Source: Pomphorhynchus laevis
Lineage: Eukaryota > Acanthocephala > Palaeacanthocephala > Echinorhynchida > Pomphorhynchidae
DNA: 64,000 nt
Assembly (NCBI GenBank): GCA_012934845.2
Contig: WNNJ02001765.1
Coordinates: 186,001-250,000 of the forward strand
Direction: 5' to 3'
Both the position numbers and the translations under genes were made by a program. Below the pieces are notes generated by a model, which searched no databases, was not told the origin of the DNA, and was given only the letters and a program-made list of their open reading frames with translations. Of the stretch, positions 46,677-57,091 are shown piece after piece. How positions within the stretch are numbered: the stretch's first letter is position 1; the number at the start of each line of letters is the position of its first letter.

Positions 46677-47735
46677 ATGAAAAATTTATTACTTATCGCT
46701 GGTATTAAACCTATTGAACGTCATCTACTGTTCAATACATTTCTTCGCGACTTTATTAACAATTTCCCAGGTCGCATACTGTTTAACTCAGTTAAGACTG
46801 GCGATAATTTACTAAGAATTTCTTTTGCATCCGCTGATATAGCAAAACAATATATGGACTTTTTTACAAAGAATCTTTCGCATCTTGGAACATTCAATTT
46901 TAAACCTATACAAGCTACTATTAAAATTACAAACTTTCCGCTTTTTCCCGATGATTCAGATATAAATTGCCTTATGAAAACGTATAAACTTTTCTCAGTC
47001 CGACAGTTTAAGTCTAAATTTGGCGACCCACTGCCGGTCGCATTTGCGAACACTGATCGTGATACTGGTGAGGTCATGTGTAGGATTTCAGCTAATCCTT
47101 TTATTGGATTTAATCTAAAATGTTCGCTGATCAGCGAAGACCTTTTTACTTATCCACATTGCAATAAGTGTCATAAGTGGGGGCATTGGGCCTCCACTTG
47201 TAAGTTACCTCAACTGTGTGGCATATGCAGCAGTGGTTCCTGCTCTGCCCTGGCTAATAATTCCAAATGCTCAGCCAACCCACTCTGTAACAACTGCGGA
47301 TTGGGGCATCCGTCTTGGTCCCGCAAGTGCCAGCATTTTACTAAATACAAAAATAAATATGTACCTTCGTCTGCTGCTACTAAGACCTCTTTTTCTGATG
47401 CAGCCAAGACAATTCCTCCTGACAGAATGTCTAATGTGGACATTTTGTACCTAATAGAAAACTCTAAGAAAATGATTCTTATGCAAATGGAGAACTTAAT
47501 TAAAACGCTGGTTAACTCTTTGGTACAAAACCCTACTGTTAGTCATGAAGAGTACTACCCCAAATCCAAAAAAGGGGTGGCTATGCTCAACCGATCCCGC
47601 CGAATAAGGTAGGAAAACTTCTTAAAGCCAGAAATACAAGCTCCACCCCAGGAAATAAAGATATTGCCCAAGGGACACCGGCCGATGTCGGGGCTAGTGG
47701 TGGGAAGGGAAACCCTTCCACACCTAGCTCTGTCT
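46677..47735 (+). pseudogene. Family J copy 5 ORF1 (zinc-knuckle protein), longest open copy
   Basis: Open from 46632 (no ATG; the first ATG is 46677) to 47612, over 310 codons. Parts: conserved KMKNLLLIAGIKPIERHLLF, the RRM-like domain (ATIKITNFPLFPDDSDINCL, RQFKSKFGDPLPVAFANT), and three CCHC-type knuckles CNKCHKWGHWASTC, CGICSSGSCSALANNSKC and CNNCGLGHPSWSRKC. A linker and a short amphipathic helix (VDILYLIENSKKMILMQM) follow. Near 47575 the frame is lost (MLNRSRRIR) and the normal end near 47735 is in another frame. It serves as the reference for this family's ORF1. Confidence 0.85.
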
Positions 47736-47768
47736 AGGTCGACAGCCCCCGTCTAACTGATCTGTCAC

Positions 47769-50215
47769 ATGGTGAGTAAGCCCGAGCCTTTTTCACTAAA
47801 TATTCTTCACTAGAATTCGGGAGGTGCATCTGCCCTTAGGCTTCTATCTGCTAGAGACGCAGATGTTATAGTCCTTCAGGAGACGCAGTCTATCCGTCTC
47901 CCCCAAGACATTACTCGATTTATTCCAAAGCATATATGTTCCCACTATACTCCGTACATAACCCCACCTCACTCCTCTTCATATCAAGGACTCTTGACCT
48001 TAGTTAAGTGCTCCTTAAGGTCCTCCCTCTTGCTAAACTACTCATATCCAGCCCTGTCTTGCTTGGTAGTTTCACTTAGTAAGAACGGTAAACGCTTCAG
48101 TCTAGCCAATGTCTATATTCGTCCAGGAGAGATTCACAAGAACAGTAACCTCCTGGATGGTATTATTGACAGCGGTTATGACATGATACTGGGGGACTTT
48201 AACGACAGAACTGGTCGTTGGATCAATGCAGCACTTCGCAGAGCTAGGAACGATTATCTTATTCACAAACCACCTTCCCCCACCTTTCATTGCACATCAA
48301 CAAATTCTATCCTCGACATTTTACTGCTTCACTCGAGGTGGTTGTTAAAACCCCTCTGCACGGAGCAGTCGCGCCAGCAATTGTCCACCTCTCATGACCT
48401 AATTCGTTGGAGAATTGAGGAAGATATGTTGCTTCGAAGGAGATTTCACTTTGATCCAATCAGAGTGGCCTTCTTTCAAGCGACTATCCAACTCTTTCCC
48501 CGAATAGGAATTGAGAGTCTGACCGAATTTAATACCTACCTCTTTTCGCAAGCTACCGCGATTCTATCTACTACCTATAAAGGTCGTATATACAATCCCA
48601 CTCCGACGAAACTCAAGGTCCTAGCGAAACTGCATAACTTCCCTAATCTCTCTGCTTCCGCCTGACATCTCTCGAATGAATACTGGAGCACTATATATAG
48701 GTTCCAGCTGAGTAGGGATAGGACGAGTATTGCTTGTCTTAATCCTTCTCAATCTTCCTTTTGGAAGATTTTCAAGGAGAAGTTTGTTTGCTGGAAGGAT
48801 AGAGCATTGAGTTGGATAGGGAATGTAGGCCTTGATAAAGTTTTGGAGGAGTCACTAGCCCTACACAACTATGGAGCCACTCAATCACCTCAACCAATGC
48901 CGCCTTGGTGTAATTTCAGGAGTAGGGATCTATCTGTTACGGATATCCTTAACTCATGGGGTACACTCCAGGGCACCTCCAAATCCGTCGCTCCACTTTC
49001 TTCTCGGGTCTGTCAGCTTTTGACAGCTGATCAGAGAAGAGAGGTGGCCGTCACAATGCTTTTAGCCTCCCCATCCGATGTAGCAGGCATCAATATTAGT
49101 AAGCGTGTTTTTATTCCTAAGAAAAAATCCTGCTTATGCCCTAAAGATTTGCGATTCATTTCGATTCAAAATGCTCTCGTGTCGATTTACGAAAAAGCGC
49201 TTGCGCGTAAAATCCGCTACTACCTGAGTAGGCGTAATTTGATCCCTCCAGGTTTTCATGGGTTCGTTAAAGGTCGCTAGGTCCATTCAGCAGTAGGTGA
49301 AGTGGAACAGTTTTGTCGAAAGAATAGCTATCGTTTAGTTGTTGCTGTTTTCCTCGACTTTTCTGCTGCATTTGACCGTATCTCCATTTCCTTTGTGATC
49401 TCTTCTCTCAGGTCCCTCGGGTTGCCTGCGAGAATTGTGAACAGGGTGGAGATTCTGCTGTACACCAAGCGATTTTACTATGAAGACGACCCTGATGCAC
49501 GTCAGTTCTACCCTATTACGGGTGTGCCTCAAGGTTCCCCACTTTCTCCTATCTTATATCTTGCTGCCTCCATTGAACTCTTTAAAATATTTAAACGCGA
49601 ACAACGTCTAGTGGTATATGCTGATGATACCACAGCTCTGTTTTCTGGACGCAGGTGCAAAGACATAGTCTCTGACATCAGCCGTTTCTTTTTACGATTA
49701 AAATACCAGTTACCCAAGTCCAATCTTATTTTAAACTTCGCCGAATCGCAGGTGGTTGTCTTTCATGGCGCCCCAGCAACAAAGCAAAAGCTCAAGAGAT
49801 TAGCACTCTCTGCCCTCTCTTCCATTTTGATTAATCAACCACTCCCTGTCTTCACCAGTCGAGTAAAATACCTGGGGTTCACCGTTACGGTGAACTGGTC
49901 GGCGAAAGCTGACCTGGATAGACTTAAACGTATCCTGAAGAAAGCTAGATTGTCTCTGAAACGGGCCCAGCATCTGTCATTGAAAGAAAAAACCCAGGTG
50001 CGCCTTTGGGGCACCTGGGCTATTTCGGGATTAGTCTTCTTTTCGAGAGGACGTCCCCAGAGCAAAGGCTAAGGTTTCTTAAGCTCTTCGTCTCTCGTTT
50101 ACCCAGCATAGTCCGTGCCGACTGGACTCTTCGGGGGGGGGTGAAAGACCCGGGTGGTTTAGTCGGAAGTCAGCGTGTTGGATCGGTTGGTGGGCTCAGA
50201 TTTCCCTGGATTTGA
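47769..50215 (+). pseudogene. Family J copy 5 ORF2 (endonuclease-reverse transcriptase)
   Basis: ATG 47769 (MVSKPEPFSLNIL); the endonuclease has a stop in its first strand (near 47813) and is open from about 47994, with LGDFNDRTGRWINAALRRAR. The linker LRRRFHFDPIRVAFFQATIQ is in frame up to 48665. The RT is open 48807-49280 up to the shared TAG, then 49302-50072: VAVFLDFSAAFDRIS (A), GVPQGSPLSPILY (B), VVYADDTTALFSG (C, YADD intact). A frame change near 50050 leads to the C-terminus, which ends at 50213-50215. Apart from the TAG, the RT is complete in one frame. Confidence 0.9.
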
Positions 50216-50373
50216 GGCCGTAAGTGCAGGGAATACAAAGAAGAAGATGCAAAGAAGATATTATTGTCTGAACTCGGATTGTGTCTTATACTATTTTATT
50301 TTATTTTTTGATGTTTTTCTGTGTTAGTTAACAAAGTCTTTAATTATTTATTTATTTATTTGTACTGGGATAG

Positions 50374-52545
50374 CGTTGTGTGATGCGAGCAATATTTCAT
50401 TAAGAACAAATCTGCGAGTTAGAGAGGATATCGTAGGGGAATCAAGCAAGTTATGCAAGAGTTATTCCTCCTTCCATATCAACGTAGCCGAGCTTTAGGC
50501 AGTAATTCAACGGGTTAATTCAGCTATCAGGGATCCTCGTATCAATGATTAAAAATCAGTAATAGAATGAAATGCTATTGAATACCAATATGTGATTGCA
50601 GTATCAAACGAGTATTATCAGAGTGATTATTCATGCCTATTAAATATTGACTCATTTATCATGAGAACGCTGAAGCCTTCCATCACAATATAAGGTATCA
50701 ACATTCCACAAACACCCATAGGGTTTACATCATGCTAGATATTATGCTTTTCGAAATTTACTAAAAAAATCATTATCTGATGTTGATATTCTTAACCTGT
50801 ATGCGCAGTTTATTGTTACAAACAACGTAGCCCACAAAATACGAAGGATATAATTAAGGATAATCAATTTTCAACATCATAGGATATCGATCTTACGGCA
50901 GCTTTGACTTGGATTTCCGTATTGCATTCGTATCTGAACATAACTCAATGCGATTTTAGATTTACTTAACAATTCATATATTTTTGTTTTTTTTCAAATA
51001 CAGTATTCAAAAATGCAGTATTTGAAAAATACAGTATTTTGTATTTTTGTATCTTATATTAAAAATAAATACTTTCAAAAAATTAAATTAAATAGCAATT
51101 GTGTCATTGACCAGACAAAGACATAACCCATCTACTACAGTTAAAAAAATAAAGACAATATTACAATTTTTTACAAAGATCAAACATGATCAAATTTGAT
51201 TGTCTGGCCGAATATCTTGCAACTTTTCGTATTGCAATTGGGAAAGAAGGTTGAAGTAGCATTTGCTTTTCAAGACGATACCGACCTTACGTGCGTAATC
51301 TACTTTATCCAGGTGACCATGGGTAACTGTGGGCCATCGTATATCATCCGTAGTCAATGTCCATACATATGGTCACCACCTTGCGGATGAGGACTTGAAA
51401 CCATTATTTGCTAATATATAATGCAAGTTTTTTCTAGTTATTGTTTGAAATATATTAAAGTAACCAGCTAATTCATAAGTATCCCGTGGCTTAGCACAAA
51501 AGTTTACAATTACCGTTGCGATCCTACTCTTTATCTTCAAGATTTCTGCTACTGTAGAATCGTTAGTGCCCGAGATTATTATAGATTCAGTCTTATTTGA
51601 CACATTTATTTTGCAGCTGCAAGTCTGTTACATGTGTTTAAAATCGATTTATCACAGAGCATATTTGTGCCATTATGTTCGGCTTTTGCTTTCTTATATC
51701 CGTTTTGAACTATAGATGATCACAGGATTTCTGCTGAAATTCGTTAAGCTTGAATTATGGAATCGTTTCAGGCTATATAATTCGTTCATAATAAAGATAA
51801 TTTCAACAAAGATTGAGATCCACTGGGGCTTGCACTATTTGTATTTGCAAAACTTTTGCTAAAACGCTGACTGCACGCTAAAATTAAATGGTTAGCAAAT
51901 GAAATCTGTGTAAAATTATTCTTGGAACAATTTAAATTTGACAGTTTAGTTTTGAAGGAAACCGTAAATGAACGTGAAAAAGAGACAACCAAGAAATAAA
52001 AACAAATTTGAAGAACTCCCCTCAAATTAACTTAAAAAGGGGCAGAAATGTACCAATAGAAAGCAAACATGTATCAAACAAAATGGATAGCGATCATTAT
52101 TGAATATTGATTTTTGCTACACCTGTAATTTTTAAAAACATTTAGTTCAAACAATTATTTCTAAAACTCAATTTATTTATAAAATTAATCATTGATAAAC
52201 ATCAATCGATGATTTTAAAAATCAATAATTATAAATCATGATTTAAATCAAATGACTTAATTCATTTCACAATAAAAACGACTTAGTTTAATGATTAGCG
52301 AAAGTATCAACAAGGCTAAGAAATACTAGGTTAGATAGTAATTAATACAAAAAATACATAAACGAAAATTTTCACAGACAACACGCTTGAATATACGATG
52401 CATGAATGCTTACTCATAGATCGGCAATTGTTAAATTTTCATATCTAATAAAAGACATAAATTGTAAATAGTTAATAATATGATCCACATTATTGATAAA
52501 GAAATAAGAAATAATATTGATCAAAGAAGTAAGGAAAATTTTATT
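50374..52545. other. Non-coding stretch, nothing recognised
   Basis: About 2.2 kb of AT-rich DNA. Open frames of 64-79 codons at 51196-51390 (plus), 51373-51603 and 51786-52025 (minus) show no known motif. A short direct repeat around AATACAGTATTT lies at 50995-51040. Confidence 0.55.
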
Positions 52546-52618
52546 TGATATTTCGCAAACCCCTGTTAGCATCTTCAGAAAATTTCTTCTGAAGTTGCTA
52601 ACATAAGTTAGCGAAATA
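52546..52618. ncRNA. Paired, inverted hammerhead-like motifs of a PLE
   Basis: The minus-strand motif has CTGAAGA (complement of 52572-52578), stem GCTAAC/GTTTGC and GAAA (complement of 52551-52554). The plus-strand motif 11 bases further has CTGAAGT (52589-52595), stem GCTAAC (52597-52602) with GTTAGC (52607-52612) and GAAA (52613-52616); its last core base is T rather than A, which should impair cleavage. The two face each other. No PLE coding sequence is adjacent, so this is a solo terminal-repeat relic. Confidence 0.5.
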
Positions 52619-52708
52619 AATAAATAAATAACATAAATACTCGGTTTTAATTATGTCTGTGATTCTATAAATATATTAGGTAATTACGTTTCTAATTAAA
52701 CACATTAT

Positions 52709-53011
52709 ATGAACAATAATGATTCATTCAATCAATTCCTAATGTCAACTGATGGTTTTACTGCGACAAAGGATATAATTGTATACGTCGAAGCTGTAAT
52801 TGAGCTGCGGTCAGGTAAATTTCAGTCTGTGTACCGAGAGAAAATTAATTATCTCGTAAACATGTCAGGTATCACAATAATAAGAGAAATTTTTGTTTAT
52901 AACATAATAAATTGGCTTTCGAGTTCAAGCAAAGCACACTCACGAAAATCTCGACGCGAAATCGATAATGCAAACATAAAACTAAAATTATTTATATTTA
53001 TTTATTATTGA
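52709..53011 (+). other. Unrecognised 100-codon open frame
   Basis: Begins MNNNDSFNQFLMSTDGFTAT, ends in an AT-rich run. It has a mixed composition that could be coding (IIVYVEAVIELRSGKFQSVY) but no family resemblance, no promoter and no conserved neighbour. It may be an exon of a host gene or chance. No function is proposed. Confidence 0.2.
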
Positions 53012-54450
53012 ATATTGAATTTATTTGTGGAGCAAAATGCTTTTAAAAGTTACGCAAAATTATCCTAGAATTTTTAAATTTTTTAATTATTATTTATTAG
53101 ATGACTTCATTAAACGAATTATAAAATGTAATTCGTTAAGATATAAATTATAGAAAAATAGAATAAAAGTTACAGAAAAAAATTGCATAGTTTGTGATAT
53201 TTCAGTATCGTTAAGTTGGAAGGTTTCCGTATCTAGCGACCTCTAACAGGCACGCTGCATTTCTCCACTGCACTGCACAGCTTAATTTATCTAATTCATT
53301 TTATTAAATAAATTTATAATTTACCAAAATCCTGTGATACTAAGAAAAAACAAACATTTATTTTCGGTGTTTGCAATAAGCAAATTAAAAATCCACTGGA
53401 AGAATGCCAAAGTTTTTGGTCTTTGTTAATACACAGGATGACTTCTTTAATTAAAATTATAGATTACGTTAGACACGTTTTGCGAAGTACACCATGTAAA
53501 TCACTGTAATGAAAGAAATGATCAACAAATCACACTATAAACAGCAGTAAATTGAGATAGGTTAATTTTGTTATAACTAGTAGAATATATAAACGACGAT
53601 AACAACGTTGCTTTAAAGATAAAAGTCGAACGATAACGTTCGACTATAATAACGTAGTTTTATATCAACGATAATTAATGTCAAATGCGATGATATCAAT
53701 GCAATTTGGTATCAACAATGATTAATGTCATCAAGATTTTATTAAAGCAACGGTATTATTCTATTTATTAATTAAAAAATAATTTAATTATTAATTCCAA
53801 TTATTTATTTAAAAGATTTAGTAATAATTATTCTAATTATACAATTAGTATAATTTAATTATTTAATTTAAGTTAATAAATCTAAATAGACTAAAATTAA
53901 TTAAAGCTAATTGTTTTATCTGTTCGGTATGTACATAGAATTTAAATGTAAACTATATTGCGCTTTCGCGCTTATTCTCGTATAGCTAATAGATTTGAAT
54001 TTAAATAATTCAACAAAGCAAGAACAGCAATTAACGTAACTTTTGAACAAATGATAGGTTTGCTTTTGTTAGCTAACTAATACAAAGAAGTATTGACAAA
54101 ACTTGTTACTTATTTTGCTGACAGTCGATAATTCAATACAAAACCTGTTCAATAATACACTGAATAAAGGTAATACATAAAAAAAGTGCAATAAAATGCG
54201 GTTGGAATTTTTTTATTTAACAGAAAAACACCGATATAACGACATCTAATTTTATTTGTTTCCTTAATAGCTGTTAGCTGTTAACTTACACAAATGTTCA
54301 TTAATTCAATAAAGCCTTATATATAATTATGTCTGTATATAATGTGTCTGTACAGACATATTATATATAATACAAATATATATACATTATACATATCTAG
54401 AGAAAATAGGAATACCCATCACTGATGATCGTTTGCTACGATCGATTATA
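53012..54450. other. Non-coding AT-rich stretch
   Basis: About 1.4 kb; simple A/T repeats near 53750-53900. Nothing recognised. Confidence 0.55.
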
Positions 54451-54452
54451 TT

Positions 54453-54546
54453 ATATTCCATATGTTAATAAGCAGCAGAAGAACAATAATAAGCAGCAAA
54501 ATAACAATTTTTTTGTTCTTCTGCTGTTTATTAACATATGGAATAT
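54453..54546. repeat. 34-bp-arm inverted repeat
   Basis: ATATTCCATATGTTAATAAG (from 54453) continues through CAGCAGAAGAACAA to 54486 and is matched by its reverse complement at 54513-54546 with one mismatch. The 26-base spacer is A-rich and contains AAGCAGCA again. It looks like a small foldback or a folded microsatellite-flank. Confidence 0.8.
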
Positions 54547-54584
54547 ATTATTTAACGTTTTGGCTTGTAAGCATTCTTCAAAAT

Positions 54585-54752
54585 GACCAGGAAAGAACAA
54601 ATTGATTTTTGACATTTCGGCCGAAGCCTTCTTCAATTGTATATATTAATATCTCAAACTTTTTTTGACCTAAAAAAGTTTGAGATATTAATATATACAA
54701 TTGAAGAAGGCTTCGGCCGAAACGTCAAAAATCAATTTGTTCTTTCCCGGTC
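54585..54752. ncRNA. 83-bp-arm inverted repeat carrying two facing hammerhead-like motifs (PLE type)
   Basis: Arms 54585-54667 and 54671-54752 are reverse complements with about three mismatches. Each carries TTGAAGA, a GGC-TTCG-GCC hairpin and GAAAC: plus strand at 54701-54723 followed by GTC, minus strand as complement of 54636-54614 with GAAATGTC. The order is that of a PLE hammerhead, except that the first core base is T where C is required. An UUCG tetraloop caps helix II. This is likely a tail-to-tail fusion of two terminal repeats. Confidence 0.55.
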
Positions 54753-54841
54753 GTTCTATTTCCCCCTTTGAACAGTAAATGGCTGAATCACGTGAAAATG
54801 ATCCCAGGGGACGGTTTTCTCAAACTTCTCACTTAATGGTT

Positions 54842-55490
54842 AAACTAACCATGTGCTTTCCGGACCATCCTAATTTTATTCGGCAGGAATTTTACTTGCT
54901 GTCGTTGCTTGCTTTCTCACAGGATCCTTTGGAGGATACATTTTTATAATTTTATTTCTGAATGGGTTAAACTGTGCCTTGGGAGCTAATATGCTTCAGT
55001 TTCATAATTGTAGATGTTGCCAAAAACCGGAGTTCGATTACAAGTTGAGCAGACTTCCTTATCACTCCTAGAAGAGCTGATGGTAGCCGGCAGCACTCAT
55101 CAGTAGGGTGAACTACCATCAGTCGTTTCGGCTGTCTTGTGATTTATTAAATAGGCATTTCCGAGAATTTGCAAACGTGGTAGCATGGGCATAATCTTTA
55201 AACTAACCATGTGCTTTCCGGACGATTCTAATTTTATTCGGCAGAAATTTTACTTGCTGTCGTTGCTTGCTTTCTCATAGGATCTTTTGGAGGATACATT
55301 TTTATAATTCTATATCTGACTGTGTTAAACTGTGCTCCGGGAGCTAATAAGCTTCAGTTTCATAATTGTAGATGTTGCCAAAAACCGGAGTTCGATTACA
55401 AGTAGAGCAGACTTCCTTATCACCCCTAGACGAGCTGATGGTATCCGGCAGCACTCATCAGCAGGGTGAACTACCATCAGTCGTTTATAT
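54842..55490. repeat. 358-bp tandem repeat, about 1.8 units, with hammerhead-like sequence on the minus strand
   Basis: TAAACTAACCATGTGCTTTC at 54841 and again at 55199 mark a 358-base period; the units are about 90% alike by eye. Each has an A/T-rich half (also at 24.1 kb) and a half which, on the minus strand, reads GCCGAAACGACTGATGGTAG, then TTCACCCTACTGATGAGTGC and TGCCGG. GAAAC and CTGATGA are hammerhead core motifs. Tandem, non-coding units of a few hundred bases with hammerheads recall animal retrozymes. Confidence 0.65.
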
Positions 55491-55940
55491 ATATCACATG
55501 ACCGTCTAGGAGTGACGAAAGTTTGCAGGCTAAAGAATATGCTCGATTCGAACACATCCACAAACATATGGAAAGAATTGCTAATCGCAATCTCGAGTAA
55601 TATCGATTCAAATGAAACTCTTATTAAATAGAAAGAATCGATCCACTCAATCTCGGTTTCTTACAGTCAAGCATCCGAAAGTTTGATCCTCTGGTTGTTA
55701 ATGATGATCTGGATTGCAAATTGTAGGATTTAAGAGCTAACGCCACCTACAATTTAAGCTAGATATCGGAAATGCATTTTCACAATGTCACAGAGGCAGC
55801 CGAAACGGTGAGTGATAGTTCATATTACTGACGATGGCTGCCGGATATCACATGACCGTCTAGCAGTGACAAAAGTTTGCAGGCTAAAGAATATGCTCGA
55901 TTCAAACACCTCCACATATATATAGAAAGACGGAAAGCAC
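55491..55940. repeat. Rearranged copies of the 358-bp repeat, plus strand
   Basis: ATATCACATGACCGTCTAG and TTTGCAGGCTAAAGAATATG occur at 55491-55545 and again at 55845-55900, 354 bases apart. Between them 55787-55840 holds the plus-strand core: GGCAGCC-GAAAC (55794-55805), then CTGACGA and GGCTGCC (55828-55842). Orientation switches relative to 54.8-55.49 kb at about 55487. Confidence 0.6.
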
Positions 55941-56217
55941 ATGTCCGGAAAGCACATGGTTAGTTTAAAGAGGCTATGCCATGCTACCACGTAAGCAAAT
56001 TCTCGGAAATGCCTATTTTATATATCACAAGACAGCCGAAACGACTGATGGTAGTTCACCCTACTGATGAGTGCTGCCGGTTACCATCAGCTCGTCTAGG
56101 AGTGATAAGGAAGTCTGCTTTACTTGTAATCGAACTCTTGTTTTTGGCAACATCTACAATTATGAAACTAAAGCTTATTAGTTCCCAAAGCACAGTTTAA
56201 CCCAGTCAGAAATAAAA
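55941..56217. repeat. Inverted copy of the 358-bp repeat
   Basis: CGGAAAGCACATGGTTAGTT (from 55946) to CAGTTTAACCCAGTCAGAAA is the reverse complement of the 55.0-55.33 kb unit. It lacks the TTTTATTCGGCAGG half. The core here is CAGCCGAAACGACTGATGG (56034-56052) and CTACTGATGAGTGCTGCCGG. Confidence 0.7.
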
Positions 56218-56300
56218 TTATATATATAATAAGTATAAATTAAATCAATTTATAAGCTACTTCCGGTTGGGATCACGCTATGACCAAAATATATTCGAAA
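56218..56300. other. AT-rich spacer between repeats
   Basis: No feature recognised. Confidence 0.4.
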
Positions 56301-56303
56301 TAT

Positions 56304-56347
56304 GATTATTGGTCTCTACAAATAATTGTTGGTAGAGACCAATAATC
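56304..56347. repeat. 16-bp perfect hairpin
   Basis: GATTATTGGTCTCTAC (56304-56319) and GTAGAGACCAATAATC (56332-56347) are exact reverse complements around a 12-base AT-rich loop. Confidence 0.85.
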
Positions 56348-56379
56348 AAATTGCGTATATATAATTCACGCTTTTATTC

Positions 56380-56480
56380 ACAATGTCCCACAGGCAACCG
56401 AAACGACAAGAGAGTACTTCATTCTACACATGAGTGTTGCCAGGTCCTCATTGGTCGTCTAGAAGTGACATGGTTACTGA
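56380..56480 (+). repeat. Diverged copy of the hammerhead-like repeat
   Basis: GGCAACCGAAACGAC and later GTGTTGCCAGG match the GGCAGCCGAAAC ... GCTGCCGG of the other copies. The change G to A in one strand of the stem is paired with C to T in the other (GGCAAC with GTTGCC), so pairing is kept. CTGATGA is changed to CACATGA, which would inactivate a hammerhead. Confidence 0.55.
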
Positions 56481-57076
56481 AAGTCGTGAATCGAAGTCCA
56501 GTCTATCAAGCAACACCATTTAGTATATATAATTAAATTCTCGTTAAATTGATGACTAGAATCCATAAAAATCGACGTTAAAAATTGTCTATGTTATTAT
56601 AAATTCTTACAACTAATAAAGCAATAAAGCGAAACGTCTAGTTTCTTCTGTACTTTACTAGTTTACTAATCACATATATTATATACATAAAACTAAATTG
56701 ATATCAATTGAAAAAACTAAATTGGATATAAAATTTAATTGGATACAAACTAAAAACTTAAATATCAATTGCATGTTTACAAAAATGGATATTATTTTAT
56801 CAAAAGCCTTTATGTTTTTCTTAAGTAAATACTTTTTACAAATTCTTCTTACATTATCAAATAAACATAAATGTAATCTATTTTACGGGTCAAAACCAAA
56901 TGACGAATGATAATTGCTACTAGCTTCGATAAACGCTACACGGCTGTTACTTTTTTTAGAGAAAAGAACCCAATCGTATACTATTAATAACATTCAATCA
57001 TCATAATGAATCACAATAGATATTGATTTTATATCTCTATCTTTATGCTGCCAAAATCTGTGATCGTGGGAATGCA
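56481..57076. other. AT-rich spacer before Tob
   Basis: An open frame of 70 codons (56698-56910) is low-complexity and unsupported. Nothing else seen. Confidence 0.5.
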
Positions 57077-57082
57077 TTTATT
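57077..57082 (-). terminator. Polyadenylation signal of Tob
   Basis: AATAAA on the minus strand about ten bases after the Tob stop codon. If used, the 3' UTR would be only about 25-40 bases, which is very short for a Tob gene; a signal further downstream may be the true one. Confidence 0.45.
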
Positions 57083-57091
57083 GAGCAGCAA

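Larger units (their letters stand above)
46646..50356 (+). mobile_element. LINE family J, copy 5, with 16-17-bp TSD
   Basis: A 3.71-kb plus-strand insertion between exact copies of TATTTGTACTGGGATAG. It begins TGACTCGGGGGAGCTTCCCC, so it lacks the leader and first 40 or so ORF1 codons seen in copy 2 and copy 4; it is mildly 5'-truncated, which is the normal result of LINE insertion. It has the best ORF1 in the window and the best-preserved RT C-terminus. It shares TAG (49278-49280) with copies 2 and 4. Confidence 0.92.

Noticed and set aside
51196-52025. Three open frames of 64-79 codons
   Set aside because: No recognisable motif and atypical composition; no sign of exons or splice sites fitting them together.
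55385-55400. GAGTTCGATTACAAG resembling a tRNA B box
   Set aside because: No acceptor or anticodon stems around it; it is part of the 358-bp repeat.
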